Below, piece by piece: positions 23,201 to 33,605 of a DNA stretch of 40,994 bases. The notes below the pieces were generated by a model. It did no database searches. It saw nothing but the letters and a program-made list of their open reading frames with translations, and was not told where the DNA came from. Position 1 is the first letter of the stretch. Every line of letters starts with the position of its first letter. The translations under genes and the position numbers were made by a program. The DNA is from Thermomucor indicae-seudaticae (Eukaryota > Mucoromycota > Mucoromycetes > Mucorales > Lichtheimiaceae): positions 1 through 40,994 of the forward strand of contig JSYX01000302.1 of assembly GCA_000787465.1 (NCBI GenBank), given 5' to 3'.

Positions 23201-24192
23201 GGACTTTGTTTTCTCGCCAAAGGTATTTTATACATATCAAGGTGAAAAATAAAAATAAGCTAACTGGTCGGGAACTCGTGCAGAGTTGCGGCATTTGGAA
23301 ATTCTCCAGTTCCCTAATCGTGAGCATGAACTTGATGGCATCCTTGCCCAATACGCAGGTAGGTGTTTCATTATGCGAAAACGGAAGAAGATCAAGTCCT
23401 CAGACAGTGCATAAATTTTTTAGATTTACCCCTGCGTTACCTGGATCTGACTGGATTTCTCCAGGTCACGGATGATGGCGCTGAATATATTGCAAAAATG
23501 AAGCATCTCCAATATCTGAGTTTATCCGGCACCAAGGTCACGGACGTTGGTGTGGCGAAACTGGCAGGTAAAAAGAAAGGATGCAAGGTTGGGGTCGAAA
23601 AGAGCCCTGCGACGGGGATATTCATCGTTAGGTTATACAGAACTCGCGGATCTCAGAAAGCTATTTCTTGATCGTACTGCTGTGTCAGACTATGCAATAT
23701 CCCAGCTCCGAGGTATTTATTATGTGCTACAAATCAAAGAAACCTTGAAATGCTGACGGATGCTGCAAACTCTCTGTAGGTCTTACTAAATTAGATACTC
23801 TCTCCTTGAGTCGAACCCAAATAAGCGACCATGGACTTTGTATGCTTGGAGATTTTGAACAGACCGGATTCACGCGTAACGTGCGAACATTGAATTTATC
23901 ACAATGTCCTCTCGTGTCAGATCAAGGTGTCCAAAAGCTAGCAGGTAAAGGATAGTCTGTTCGACAATAAAGAAAGATCTAATTTGGTTAATTAAATAGG
24001 TATGGTCAATCTTACCAACCTGAATTTGGACCATACACAAGTTAGCAAAGGGTGTCTGCGCCATTTGAAAGGTAAATGATAAAATACGAGCGTGTTATAG
24101 AGATCAACAGCAAACCCTTGATAGATTTGGAGCATCTTAAACCGGTACGTCTTTTGGGGATTGAGCAAGAAGAGCAAGAGGATACGGTGTGA
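20264..24192 (+). CDS. UBA-UBX-leucine-rich-repeat fusion protein (candidate Cdc48/p97 adaptor)
   Basis: About 22 exons in 3.9 kb, roughly 900 aa. Exon starts: 20264, 20430, 20577, 20733, 20941, 21137, 21339, 21452, 21553, 21659, 21991 (or 21976), 22207, 22413, 22625, about 22750, 22998, 23284, 23424, 23632, 23780, 24000, 24125. Order: UBA (1-45, LLSLGFDD...AAIDW); a charged helical linker as in UBXN1/SAKS1; a UBX domain (about 198-280) with the Cdc48-binding AFPRREF loop; an acidic Ser/Asp/Glu tract; an RG-type stretch; a helical segment; then RNI-type leucine-rich repeats to the C terminus (for example LKYLNLSRTKITDAGLRFL). Known roles: UBA binds ubiquitin, UBX binds Cdc48/p97. The LRR would pick the client (inference). 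Intron 22147-22206 is GC-AG. The exon 14-15 junction is out of frame as read. Domain calls are firm; a few exon edges are not. Confidence 0.85.
22147..22206 (+). other. GC-AG intron
   Basis: A 60-nt intron in the UBA-UBX-LRR gene whose donor is gcag/GCAAGT, the classic non-canonical GC donor context, with a normal ttttgtag acceptor. Using it joins ...CAETVAG to YLCQPTLEAR in phase 1. No GT donor nearby keeps the frame. Confidence 0.75.
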
Positions 24193-24491
24193 CAAGGCGA
24201 AATTTGCACAGAAGGATCGGGGTGGGCCAGTCTGTGTTCCTTTGCAACCAAATTCCCGCTCTCCCACTCCCTGGCTTCTCCCTCCCCTTTTAACTCGCGC
24301 TTGCAAACGCTTGTTTGTTATCTTCCTTCTCTCTCCCTAATAATTCTCTCGTTTGTTTGTCCAGTCCTTCCTTCATTCCTTTAGGCAAATAAACAGAGCT
24401 TTCTCTCTCTCCTCTCGCCTCGCTAACAAACGACCCTGGATTACATTTACCAGCCCAGACTTCGAGGCACACACCTTCCCCCGTATTGACC
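24193..24491. promoter_or_regulatory. Pyrimidine-rich promoter/leader of the glycosyltransferase fusion gene
   Basis: A 299-bp gap between plus-strand genes. From 24250 onward it is strongly C/T-rich (ctccctggcttctccctcccc, ctctctctcctctcgcctcgc), typical of fungal core promoters and transcription start regions. No coding sequence seen. Confidence 0.45.
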
Positions 24492-26980
24492 ATGCCAGAC
24501 TCGCTTTTGAAAATGTTTGGCTCTGTCAGACTGGTTCAAGAAATTTCTCGGTCATCTCCACAATCGTCGTCCTCCTCCTCTAACCCCACTTCATTGACCT
24601 CCGCCGCTACTACTACTTCACTCAATGAACAAGAAGCTCAGAAGTTAACCGTGTCAGACACTCCCTTCGCTTCTCAAAAAGAGAATTCTGAAGAGCAGTC
24701 CCAAGCAGCTGGTAATACTGACAATGAACAGCTACTACCAACGCAGCAGCAGCCAGGCAACACGTCTTTGCCAGGCACATTCGAATGGCAGCCGCAGCGT
24801 GCATTTTCAATGTCCCTTGCAAAGTACTTGCCCGGCGTTCCGCGCTATGCGTCTTCTTACGCCAGTCGTCCACCACCTTTTCCTAGCTGGCTGATGCCGC
24901 CACCACCATCGCCCTCGTCTTCTACTACTACTACTACTACAGCCAATAACAGCAGTCTTCCGAACGCAAAGCCCCGACGGAAACATGTCCGAAAAAATTC
25001 GCTCTATTCTGTGCGGCACCATCGTCCCAAACAGCCTTCATCGTCAAAGACGACAGCTGCAACCAACAAAGAACCAGCAGCATCACAGCCTACCACCACC
25101 ACGCCTCTTCAAGTCGCCGTGAATTTCAACGACGAAAAACAGCAGCCAGCTTTTCCGCTTTGCAAGATCAAGCCGAAATCGCAAAAGCTGCTGTGTCTCT
25201 GGCCGCTGCCTGTCATTACGCGATACATCATTGGCATTTCGTTGCTTGTTTCAGCTCTCAACTTTATTGGCGCGATCCACCTGAAATGCTCCTCGCCATC
25301 CTTTGTGATCCATAGGCTCGAGATTGGCAATCTGCTTTTGTCGCCTTTCTTGTTTACGGGCTCGCTGCACACGTTCCTGCTGTTTGCATGGAACATCTTG
25401 ATTCTGGGGCTCTTTGAAGAATCGCTGGCGCACATGTTGGGCGGTACGAGAAGATTCCTCAAAGTCCTGATCGGTATCATTCTATCGGTGTGCATGATTC
25501 GTCAAGGGATTGGCTATCTGTTTTCCAAGTCAACTGGGTTTGCTGTACCATCCTTGTTCTTTAGCGATTCGTTGCACGAATGCAACCAAGGTAAAATTTA
25601 ATTTACCGCATGTTCTTTACTTTTTATAATAACAGTCTAGACCAGGCCTCGCCCCGTTTCTATTCGCGCTGTTGATCGTGCAATCCCTGAGTATCGACGA
25701 CAAGTACATCTTGATGTATGGCTCCGAGGACTCCAATCACCAAGTGACTGTGCGCAAGTTTGTTTTGCAGCTGCTCATGTGTCTCGTCAACTATACCGTC
25801 AAGAATATCCTATGGTGGTCTTTGACAGGTCTTTTGACTGGATATATCGCGACGATCGTGATCCAAACATGCCTGGCTGCTCGTCAGCGCAAATGGGACG
25901 ACGAAGACGACAGCAGCAGTAGTAGTATTGATTTCTGGACAACACGTACAAAGGACGAATCCGTGGGCTTTGATTTGGAACGACGTGTTCCTCTTTGGCG
26001 CGTCTTGTGGTCAGCTGTCAAGAAGGGTGCGGTGGTCCTGATGATCACCTTGCCATTGTTACTCTTGTGCAACGCTTATTATACCCGGGAAACGTTTGTC
26101 GATCCAGCAGCGCTGAATCAGGTGACTCATGATCGGTACATGTTCACCTTTGTCGTCATGACAGCGCCGCGGAGAGGTGACCCGCCCTTCTTGTCACAGA
26201 CGCTTGAATCGTACATTGCCAATTGGCCGGCGAATCCAGAACCTGGCTCGCTGTATGACAGGCTCCAGGCCATTGTCTACACGCATTTTACGAACCATAC
26301 CCAATACGATCTGGCCAAAGCGCGGTTCTCTGCCGATTCGCGTGGCCAACGGTACTTCAAATGGGTGCGCGAAGAAGGCAATGTGTTTGACCAGCGATTG
26401 CACGTCAGCAAAGCTCTTAGTTTGGCAGCAGACAATTACCAGAGCACATACATTGCGCTCCTTGAAGACGATTTCCCGATTTGCGGCAAGAATGAGTGGC
26501 GTCAGATCGAAAATGTCATCTATGGAGCTAATCAGCGCGTACCGGGACACTGTGGTGTATTTGTTGGTACGGGTGGAAGGTAATGACCTCTTTCTGACTT
26601 GAACCGAACACATATATGGTGTCTCATTCTGTTTGTCTTTGATAGTGGTCTTTTCATGAAACCCAAGATTGCAAAGTTACTTTCTGGTTTACTATTAAAG
26701 TACACGGACATGCCTCCCGACATTGTGCTGCAAAACTGTCTCACTGGCAACTTGGCCGAATGCAGCGAGTGTAGTCAGACTCTAGTGACGAGCAAGACGT
26801 TGCTCATGTACCATATTGGATTCAATACATCCACTAGTCAAGACAGGACGTATCGGAAGCATGATTTTCAATGTGGATGGCGGCATCCCTTTGTAAGTGC
26901 CACCTGGACCTTTGTTTGAATATACGTCACTAAGCTTCTTTCTTGAACAGAATGGTGATCCTGAAATCATCACACTATAA
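24492..26980 (+). CDS. Polytopic membrane protein with C-terminal glycosyltransferase-like domain
   Basis: Four exons, 24492-25590, 25646-26579, 26646-26892 and 26951-26980, give 769 aa. Residues 1-230 are disordered (Ser/Thr/Gln/Pro-rich). A cluster of hydrophobic helices (about 235-435) follows, resembling a rhomboid-like or UBAC2-like membrane bundle without catalytic residues, then an acidic/Ser loop (about 450-465) and another membrane span near 495-510. The luminal-type C-terminal domain (about 530-769) starts FVVMTAPRRGD, has an EDD metal-binding triad (640-642, YIALLEDDFPIC) and GVFVGTGGSGLFMKP, then paired cysteines. EDD plus the fold order recalls MGAT4/PGAP4-type nucleotide-sugar transferases. 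Likely an endomembrane glycosyltransferase; donor and acceptor unknown. The first ATG (MPDSLLKMFG) follows a pyrimidine-rich leader. Family assignment is by motif memory only. Confidence 0.75.
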
Positions 26981-27294
26981 ATCATGGAACCTATACCACT
27001 AGTTCGTCTTTTTATTTTTGGGCAGATAGATCTTCTGTTGCATTTTTTCCCTTATAGTTCTCTTTGTTATCTTACCTAATTGTATTATAGGCTCTTGTGA
27101 TCTGTTTGCATATCTTTGGGATCAAGCGCGTCCCCGAGTACCCAATATAATAATACTGTGTCTTCTGAAGTAATGGGCATCAGGGCAACTTGAAACAGAT
27201 TTCTATTGGATGCGTGCTGAGTTCTTAATGTTGTCACCTCTGCAACAAACTTTTTTCTCCAACAATCTCTCTTTCTCTTGCTTCTTTCACGACC
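26981..27294. other. Intergenic region, 314 bp
   Basis: 3' flank of the glycosyltransferase fusion gene, then a C/T-rich leader (27248-27290) just upstream of the CCC1 start. No gene seen. Confidence 0.5.
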
Positions 27295-28330
27295 ATGACT
27301 TCTTTCCTAAACCGCCTTCGCCGTCGACCATCGCACGAGTATACTCCTATCGAGCATACCGAGAAGCATTTTGAATCGGCCGAAGTGATTCGGGACACCA
27401 TTATTGGTTTGTCCGGTATGAAGGAGCTCGCTCGCGTCTTTTTACGTTGTCGCTGATTCGATTGATCTATCTTATCTTTACAAGATGGACTTACGGTTCC
27501 ATTTGCATTGGCTGCCGGTTTGTCGTCTCTTGGCAATAGTCGGATTGTAGTCTATGGTGGCGCGGCAGGTAAGGAAAGCGACTCGATTGGGATGGATGAA
27601 GTTGATCTAAAGGGCGTGTTTTGATTGTATTGTAAAAAGAACTGGTCAGGTAAGAGAGAAAGAGAGGGCGCGGCACATCGGCTTTAGGGAACGGACTTTA
27701 TTTATTCCTCATAATGACAATAGCGGTGCTATCTCGATGGGTCTTGGCGGTTACCTTGCTGCGCGCTCCGAAATGGAACATTACAAGACGGAGCGTATGC
27801 GTGAATACCGTGAAGTCGAAGAATGTCCACAGGATGAAGAAGATGAGGTCGTGGAAATCTTGGAACCCTACGGATTGGATCGACAGACTTTGCAACCCTT
27901 GATTGATAAGCTCAAGAGCGATCCTGACAAATTTGTCGATTTCATGATGAAGTTTGAGTTGAACTTGGAAATGCCTGATCCTCGTCGAAGCTGGGTGGGT
28001 AAAAGAAAAACCGATCTTATTGCGCCAAGCTTTTAATCAATCTTATCTGTCTTTTCGTAGATCTCTGCTTTGACAATTGGCTTTTCGTATTTCGTTGGTG
28101 GTCTCATCCCGCTACTGCCTTACGTTTTCATTGAAAATGCCACATTTGCTTTATACGTCTCGGTTGCTGTCACCTCCTTGACTCTCTTGATCTTTGGATA
28201 CATCAAGAGTAGACTTGTGAACCCCAAGGGTGCTGTCATGGGTGCCATACAAACCTTGCTTATCGGTGCCTTGGCTGCTGGCGCAAGTTACAGCATCGTC
28301 TATCTTTTGCCCTCTGAAAATGACTTGTAA
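27295..28330 (+). CDS. CCC1: Ccc1/VIT1-family vacuolar iron/manganese transporter
   Basis: Five exons, 27295-27415, 27485-27568, 27640-27649 (10 nt), 27724-27994 and 28061-28330, give 251 aa. HTEKHFESAEVIRDTIIGLSDGLTVPFALAAGLSS is the family's opening helix (quoted in parts: EVIRDTIIGLSDG and LTVPFALAAG). GGAAELVSGAISMGLGGYL, which spans the tiny exon, is the second conserved helix. A cytosolic acidic loop (EECPQDEEDE, then helices) corresponds to the metal-binding domain. Three further membrane helices end the protein. Known role: proton-coupled import of Fe2+/Mn2+ into the vacuole, protecting against iron excess. Length and motifs are normal for fungi. The 10-nt exon supplies the residues ELV plus parts of two split codons that the family requires, so it is well supported. 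Confidence 0.95.
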
Positions 28331-28813
28331 CCTACCTCTCTCTCTCAACCGCATACTCTCTCTCTCTCTATATATATATATACATACCTTTTTATCGTTA
28401 TCATCACTGGATGCCCCTCCCCAACACTCTGTACCCTTGTTACATTGTGATACACATTCCCGAGTAAAAAGTCTGCATACAGTTGGAATCTCCCCGAACT
28501 CCATCTTGAGCTCCAGAACTTCGGAACGAGCTTTTACCTCATGGCACTCAATCTGACCATTTAACGCTCACTGGAGCTAGACCTGGCTGGGTCACGCTTA
28601 AGAGGGTTTACAAAGCGTTGATAGAAGAGATAGAAGTTCAGTCAAATTTGTGCAAACTGAAAGGTGAGTGTGCAAAAAACGTATCAAGTGAGCAGATTGC
28701 TGATGAAACAATACGTATTTCGTTCCTTTACAGTACAAATTTGGCGGTCTGTCGATGCGAAAATAATCAGAAGCAGTACAAAGATTTTTTCAAAAACTAG
28801 CATACAATTATTG
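28331..28813. other. Convergent 3' flanks, 483 bp
   Basis: Between CCC1 (plus) and an unrecognised minus-strand gene. Contains a CT then TA microsatellite just past the CCC1 stop. The remaining sequence has only short open frames without family resemblance. Confidence 0.5.
28357..28382. repeat. (CT)n-(TA)n microsatellite
   Basis: A CT dinucleotide run passes directly into a TA run about 30 bp after the CCC1 stop codon, inside its probable 3' untranslated region. Confidence 0.8.
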
Positions 28814-29762
28814 TCAAAGATTCATATTGCTAAACATATGTTCCATTTCCGCTTGATTAGTTGCTTCCTCCAGCATTTCCAGAGCACCGGTCTCTATAAA
28901 ATTCTTTGTGATAAAGTCTTCGTATGACTCGTATCCTTCCTCCTCTTCTTCATCCCATATTTAGTAGGTGCTGGAATAGACTGACAGTAGTAACTTACCG
29001 GCTTTCTTCTCAGCCATTCGCACCAGTTCTTGATCAAGGATCCCACAGAATGGTTCCCAAGCCTCTGGCAACCGCGACCGGAAAAAGTCATAGGCTATGG
29101 TCTTGATCTGTATAAGCGGTATTTGCAAAATGGAGCAAAATTCCTCGTACAGTTCATCGTTTTTCATCAGAGCATAAACAACCATTAGGAACCAATCGGA
29201 TACAGCTATGTGGTGCACGCGCCCGCGTGTGTGTGAGTCTCTTGGAGGGGACGAAGGATGCAATGGGTTTTCTTTCCTTTTTACCTGCAAGTGCCGTCCG
29301 CCATTCATCTTCCAGTATTCTTCTCAGCACCAGATACTTTCCATTCCTTAGCGTTTCCATAAACTCATTGAGGGAATTGACGATGTTTGCGTGCGTCGCC
29401 TCCGGGTTATCTAGTTGTAACGATTGAACGAACCTTTCGAAATCGGTCATATTGGTGAGACAGTCTTGCTGTACGCGACTCATGAGGGGCGTGCTCTCCG
29501 CAACGCGCAGCATGAACGAATAATACTTGGGATCCTGGTGGACCCATTCAAGGATTTCGAGCATTCGTGGTTGCAGAGAGTACCGCGATTCGTCCAAGGA
29601 CATTACAGCTTGCACATTAAAGACAATTACATCGATTGGCTCGACACCGAATTCGCCAGCGGCCAGAATGCGATAGAATTCAAAGTGGTACTCGATCGAG
29701 TTCACAAACGTTCGTAGAATAGCATAAAATAACTGGTACAGCTCAATTGCTGAATAAGCCAT
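28814..29762 (-). CDS. Unrecognised helical protein with acidic tail, 272 aa
   Basis: Three exons, 29762-29285, 29205-28999 and 28947-28814; each intron is phase 1. The last intron uses a gaag acceptor 10 nt after a tactaaat branch site; the nearer ccag acceptors run into a stop. The product is all-helical by texture, rich in Phe/Tyr/Leu/Glu, with no signal peptide or membrane span (IELYQLFYAILRTFVNS; DWFLMVVYALMKNDELYEEF). It ends in an acidic stretch (EEEEGYESYEDF) and a Met-rich tail (MEHMFSNMNL). I recognise no family. It is divergent from the Ctk3 gene with 510 bp between. The consistent phases and even composition support a real protein-coding gene. Confidence 0.7.
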
Positions 29763-30272
29763 TGAATGTCAAAAGGGAAAAATAAAGTTCCACATTATAT
29801 TGCATGAAAATTGATGGCAAATTCCGAAAATAAGGTCTTCAACGCCACGAAGTGTGATCTGTGAATTCATTCTAGAACATACCTCATTTGCCTGTCCCCA
29901 GGCAAAGCTCGTAATTTGCCGATGGGATTTGTAATTCAGGACGCTTCAGGGTATTAGCATGTTCAAAAAAAATGATAAGCACAAACGCTCGACTGTTTAA
30001 ATCGTCGCAACGAGGCTTTCCTGATGCGCTTAATAAACCTGCCAAGGTAATTTTCTCTCTTTGTCTCTGGCCTGAGCTCCAAGAAGCACCGAATCCTGGG
30101 AATATATAAAAGCTTTTTCATTTGCATTCATTGAAGGAATAGACTGTATCCATGACACTTACTGTATCAACGGCAAGAATTCCACAAGTATCGGGGTGCA
30201 AAAAGGACTGAATTTTGTGTTTTCTTTTTCTTTCAAACATACCACACCGAACGTAAAACGATCCTGGCAGAA
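29763..30272. promoter_or_regulatory. Divergent intergenic region, 510 bp
   Basis: Between the unrecognised minus-strand gene and Ctk3. It should contain both promoters; a tatataaaa element at about 30102-30110 lies 165 bp before the Ctk3 start codon and could be a TATA box. 30210-30240 is T-rich. No gene seen. Confidence 0.45.
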
Positions 30273-31480
30273 ATGGACCCGTTCGAATGCCGTCTCACAT
30301 TTCTATCACTACTGGAGAACTTGAATGCCACCCAACAGTCGATTCACAAAGTAGCAACTTACGCCGTACGTCACCGAAAACTTGCAGAAGACTTGTACAA
30401 TTGTCTAGTGGAAGAGTTGAATCAGGTAATTGACTGCCGCGCCAATTCCTTCTTTCTTTCCTTCCTTTACATACTTCTTTTCCTTTCCCCTGTGGAAGGA
30501 ACATTGTAGCCCTTCCCTTCTTGTTGGTATGCTTATATACAAATGGTGTTTATTTTATGTGAGGTGTCTCTGCGGGAGGATAGAGAGGGCTTTATTCCCC
30601 GGTATTCAGCGTTCTCCTTTGAAGCTAGACGGCGGGTTGGGATGGCAGATAGAAAAAGAAGTGATCGTTATCAAGTAAACGTTCAACATAAACTACCAAT
30701 AATATGTATCACTCAAATGTCTTTTTCTCTTCTTCGTTTTTCCTATGTGTATAATAATAGGCGTCCTTAAACGCCCGGCTAAACATCATTTACGTCCTGG
30801 ACGCCATCTTTGCCATGAGCCAGAAAGCACGATTTACCGGATACCGTGACCTCACGCAGAAGGATCTCGTTCGCATCATTGAACTCGTCGTACCAAATAA
30901 CTCGAAAGGCAACGTCAATGTTGGCAATACTCGGAAGGTAAGCATGCCTCATGCAACGTGCAAAGGAAGAGGCGCATGTGCTGACGATTCCCAGATCCTC
31001 GACAATTGGCGACGAAAAGGCTATTTTGAAAACGAATTATTAGACCTGGCTGAAAAGCCATTGGAGAATCGCGAAGCAAGGTAACAAGCAGTAATTGTGG
31101 TTTCTTGTACGTTCAGCGATTCACATTGGATTCTAAAGTAGTCCGTCCAAAACTGAACCGGCGAACGACGGAGAGTTCAGTAAACAAGATATACTCCGGC
31201 GAATTGAAGAAGACCGACAGAGGGTATATATATATCACTGAAGGACGGGATAAAGTGGCATGTGGCGCATCTAATTCCTTTTTAGCACAAGAGGTTTAAG
31301 GAGGATCTATGGATAAGACCTGCTGAAGAATCTCCTGATGCTGAATTCGAACAACTTTGGGATGCTACCGACCCGCTGGATCCAGAAACGGATTATGAAG
31401 CGATGATGCTACATAATATGATGCGTTTGCCTCATTATGCTTGGCATATGATGCTTTCACAACGACCTGAAACAGCCTAA
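30273..31480 (+). CDS. CTK3: CTD kinase subunit gamma (Ctk3-like)
   Basis: Five exons, 30273-30425, 30761-30937, 30995-31080, 31139-31223 and 31286-31480, give 231 aa. The N terminus (MDPFECRLTFLSLLENLNA, ASLNARLNIIYVLDAI) is the CID-like domain typical of Ctk3, followed by ILDNWRRKGYF. After a Ser/Pro linker, DILRRIEEDRQRHKRFKEDLW and the acidic EFEQLWDATDPLD form the conserved Ctk3 C-terminal domain. Known role: with the kinase Ctk1 and cyclin Ctk2 it forms CTDK-I, which phosphorylates Ser2 of the RNA polymerase II CTD during elongation. Intron 1 (335 nt) is unusually long for this window. The exon 4 acceptor is aaag/T at 31138; the nearer tcag acceptor leads to a stop. Confidence 0.9.
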
Positions 31481-31616
31481 TATAGTACCCGTCATTGATA
31501 GCTTTTTTTCTTCGCATTTGTTACGTGAGGGCTTCGACATAACACCGATATACACCGGTTAAATCCCAAATAAACAAGTACTTTCTTGTAGATACAGTAT
31601 AATAACAAAACTCTTT

Positions 31617-33605
31617 TCATGTCTTTCGAGATTTCTTGTGAAGCAAAAGGTGCCACCAAGATTTCTTTTTCTTTTGTTGGATACGAAGTTCTGTTGGCGC
31701 CTGTCGCCATTCGTCAAAGTAAACGCCGTATACGCCAACGACAGGCATATGGTCACTGACGCCCACTAATGCCTCATCCAAGACAGCGCTGTACCACCAG
31801 CACACTGTGCTCTTATTGACTATGGAATCTGCTGGGGTGGAGTTGGCTCGACGTTTCCACCAGGCAGGTTTAGCTGCTGCTGTTGTGGATGATGCGTTGT
31901 TGTTATTATTGCGGTCGTACCACAGGATACGGTCCGTCCAGCTTGGTACTCGTTGCTTGGGACTCGAGTCGTAGCACAAGTCTTGAGGAGAAACGAGTTT
32001 GCGCCGTGAAACAACAGGTTCTGATTGGGATCGCTTTTTGCGATGACGGGAAGGCTGCGCTGCAGAAGAAGAAGGGGATGTTGGAAGAGGAGGTTCATCA
32101 GGAGTTGAGGATGGGTTCGGTGTTGTGCGAGCTGTAGATCGTCGTGAGGATGGAGAGGAAGAGAACCAATCGGTCTTGTTGGTATAAGAAGAGGATGAGC
32201 ATGAGGATGAGCATGAGGAAAGTTCGTCCGGGGCAGCAATGGTATCTAGTTTGTAAGTCGGTGGGAAATCGATGGGATGCTCTCGGAAGACGGACAGTGG
32301 ACTGGTACCCGACTGTCGTTCCTGTGTGAGTTGATCATGCTTCAAAAGGGCCTTCGTCCACGAAAATCAGTCAGCTGAATTAGTGCGGTTAGCGAATAGA
32401 ACCGTTACCTGAAAATCACCCTTTTTGATTGTCTCGAGAACCCACTGTCGGTCGGCGTTGATACGGTAATTGGTATCGCCAAACATGAAAACGTGATCAA
32501 ATCGTTGCAGGACGCTTTTCTCACAGCCTATATAATAATAACAATATACATGTTTTAGAAACTTTAAGGGTTACATGATCTGCAACTACTCACTCAAGGC
32601 GTGGTTTTCGCTCCTGTCGGCTTTAGGCTTTTTACCCTTTTTGTCAGTGACCCGACCTTCCTTCCGTCGATGCCGGCTGCTGCCGCTTCTAATGGATCGA
32701 AAGCGGGATAGTATGGCAGAAGAACTCTCGTCTCCCTTACTAGGGCCAGCACCCGTGAAATCATTTACTTTAAGCTCGTGAAGTATACGGTGCACATTCG
32801 CATTACGTTCCGTGAGTTTAGACTGATGTGCTGCACCGGAACTAAGTTTTAATAGGCAACTTGCATCTCTGTTTGTAAGCTCTTACCTCGAAGATGGCAA
32901 TTGATGAATAGCAAGGATTGCGAACCAAACAAGACTGAAATGGCGACAGCGCCCTTGTTACTGCCCATATTACATACTGTAAGTAACCATCTTCCTTTGT
33001 CTTTGGTTTGTGATTATTTACCCAATCATATTGGCCCAACCCGTCTTGATCTTGTCACTATGGACGCCTTGGACGTAGTGGCTGACAGGCTTCCAAACAA
33101 ACACGGCCAGATGCAAGGCTGCGAGCGTTTCGGTCTGCAGGAGCAAGTAGTCTTCTCCCAGATATTCGGTCAAACGCTTTTCCCAGAGCTCCTTGGACGG
33201 GAAAATCAAGGATTCTGATATATCGCGCTCGCATTCTTGCGTGCCAATCGCTAGCAAGTGGTACGGATGCGTGGCACTTTGATCTAAATGGGGAAGAGAT
33301 GCGTGCTCGTGCGACGACTTGCGCTGAGTGAGAAACGTGGCGAGGTCGATCGGTAAGAGTCGTCCGTACATATTCCAGGTACCAACAAAGACCTTGAGAC
33401 GGTCTGAAGAAATCTCTCCTCCTTCTGATGCTCTGGGACTTGGAGATTTCTTCATCAACTTATTGAAAGGACTTTTGATACGAGGCCTTGTGGATGATGA
33501 TTCTGCCGAACTTTCTGCTCTAGCATTGTTGCCGATGGCTATAATACGACTGACTGCTTGCAACTTTAGCCAATCTGACCTTGCCGATTGCTCATTCTGT
33601 GTCAT
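31617..33605 (-). CDS. Inositol polyphosphate / phosphoinositide 5-phosphatase
   Basis: Five exons, 33605-33022, 32960-32887, 32830-32594, 32527-32409 and 32351-31617, give 582 aa. After a basic, Ser-rich N terminus the catalytic domain shows its motifs in order: FVGTWN (73-78), GTQE, VFVWKP, NKGAVAISV, FINCHLRAHQ, FMFGDTNYRI, PSWTDRILW and GVSDHMPV. Known chemistry: Mg-dependent removal of the 5-phosphate from PI(4,5)P2 or inositol phosphates at membranes. There is no SAC1 domain, so it is not a synaptojanin; a stand-alone enzyme or Inp54/OCRL-type core is likely. Two inserts are odd: a basic segment after the CHLRAH motif and about 100 Ser/Pro/Arg-rich residues between FPPTYK and PSWTDRIL. 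The end is Lys-rich (KKKKSWWHLLLHKKSRKT), possibly a membrane-binding tail. Start chosen at MTQNEQ; the frame is open further upstream. Confidence 0.93.
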
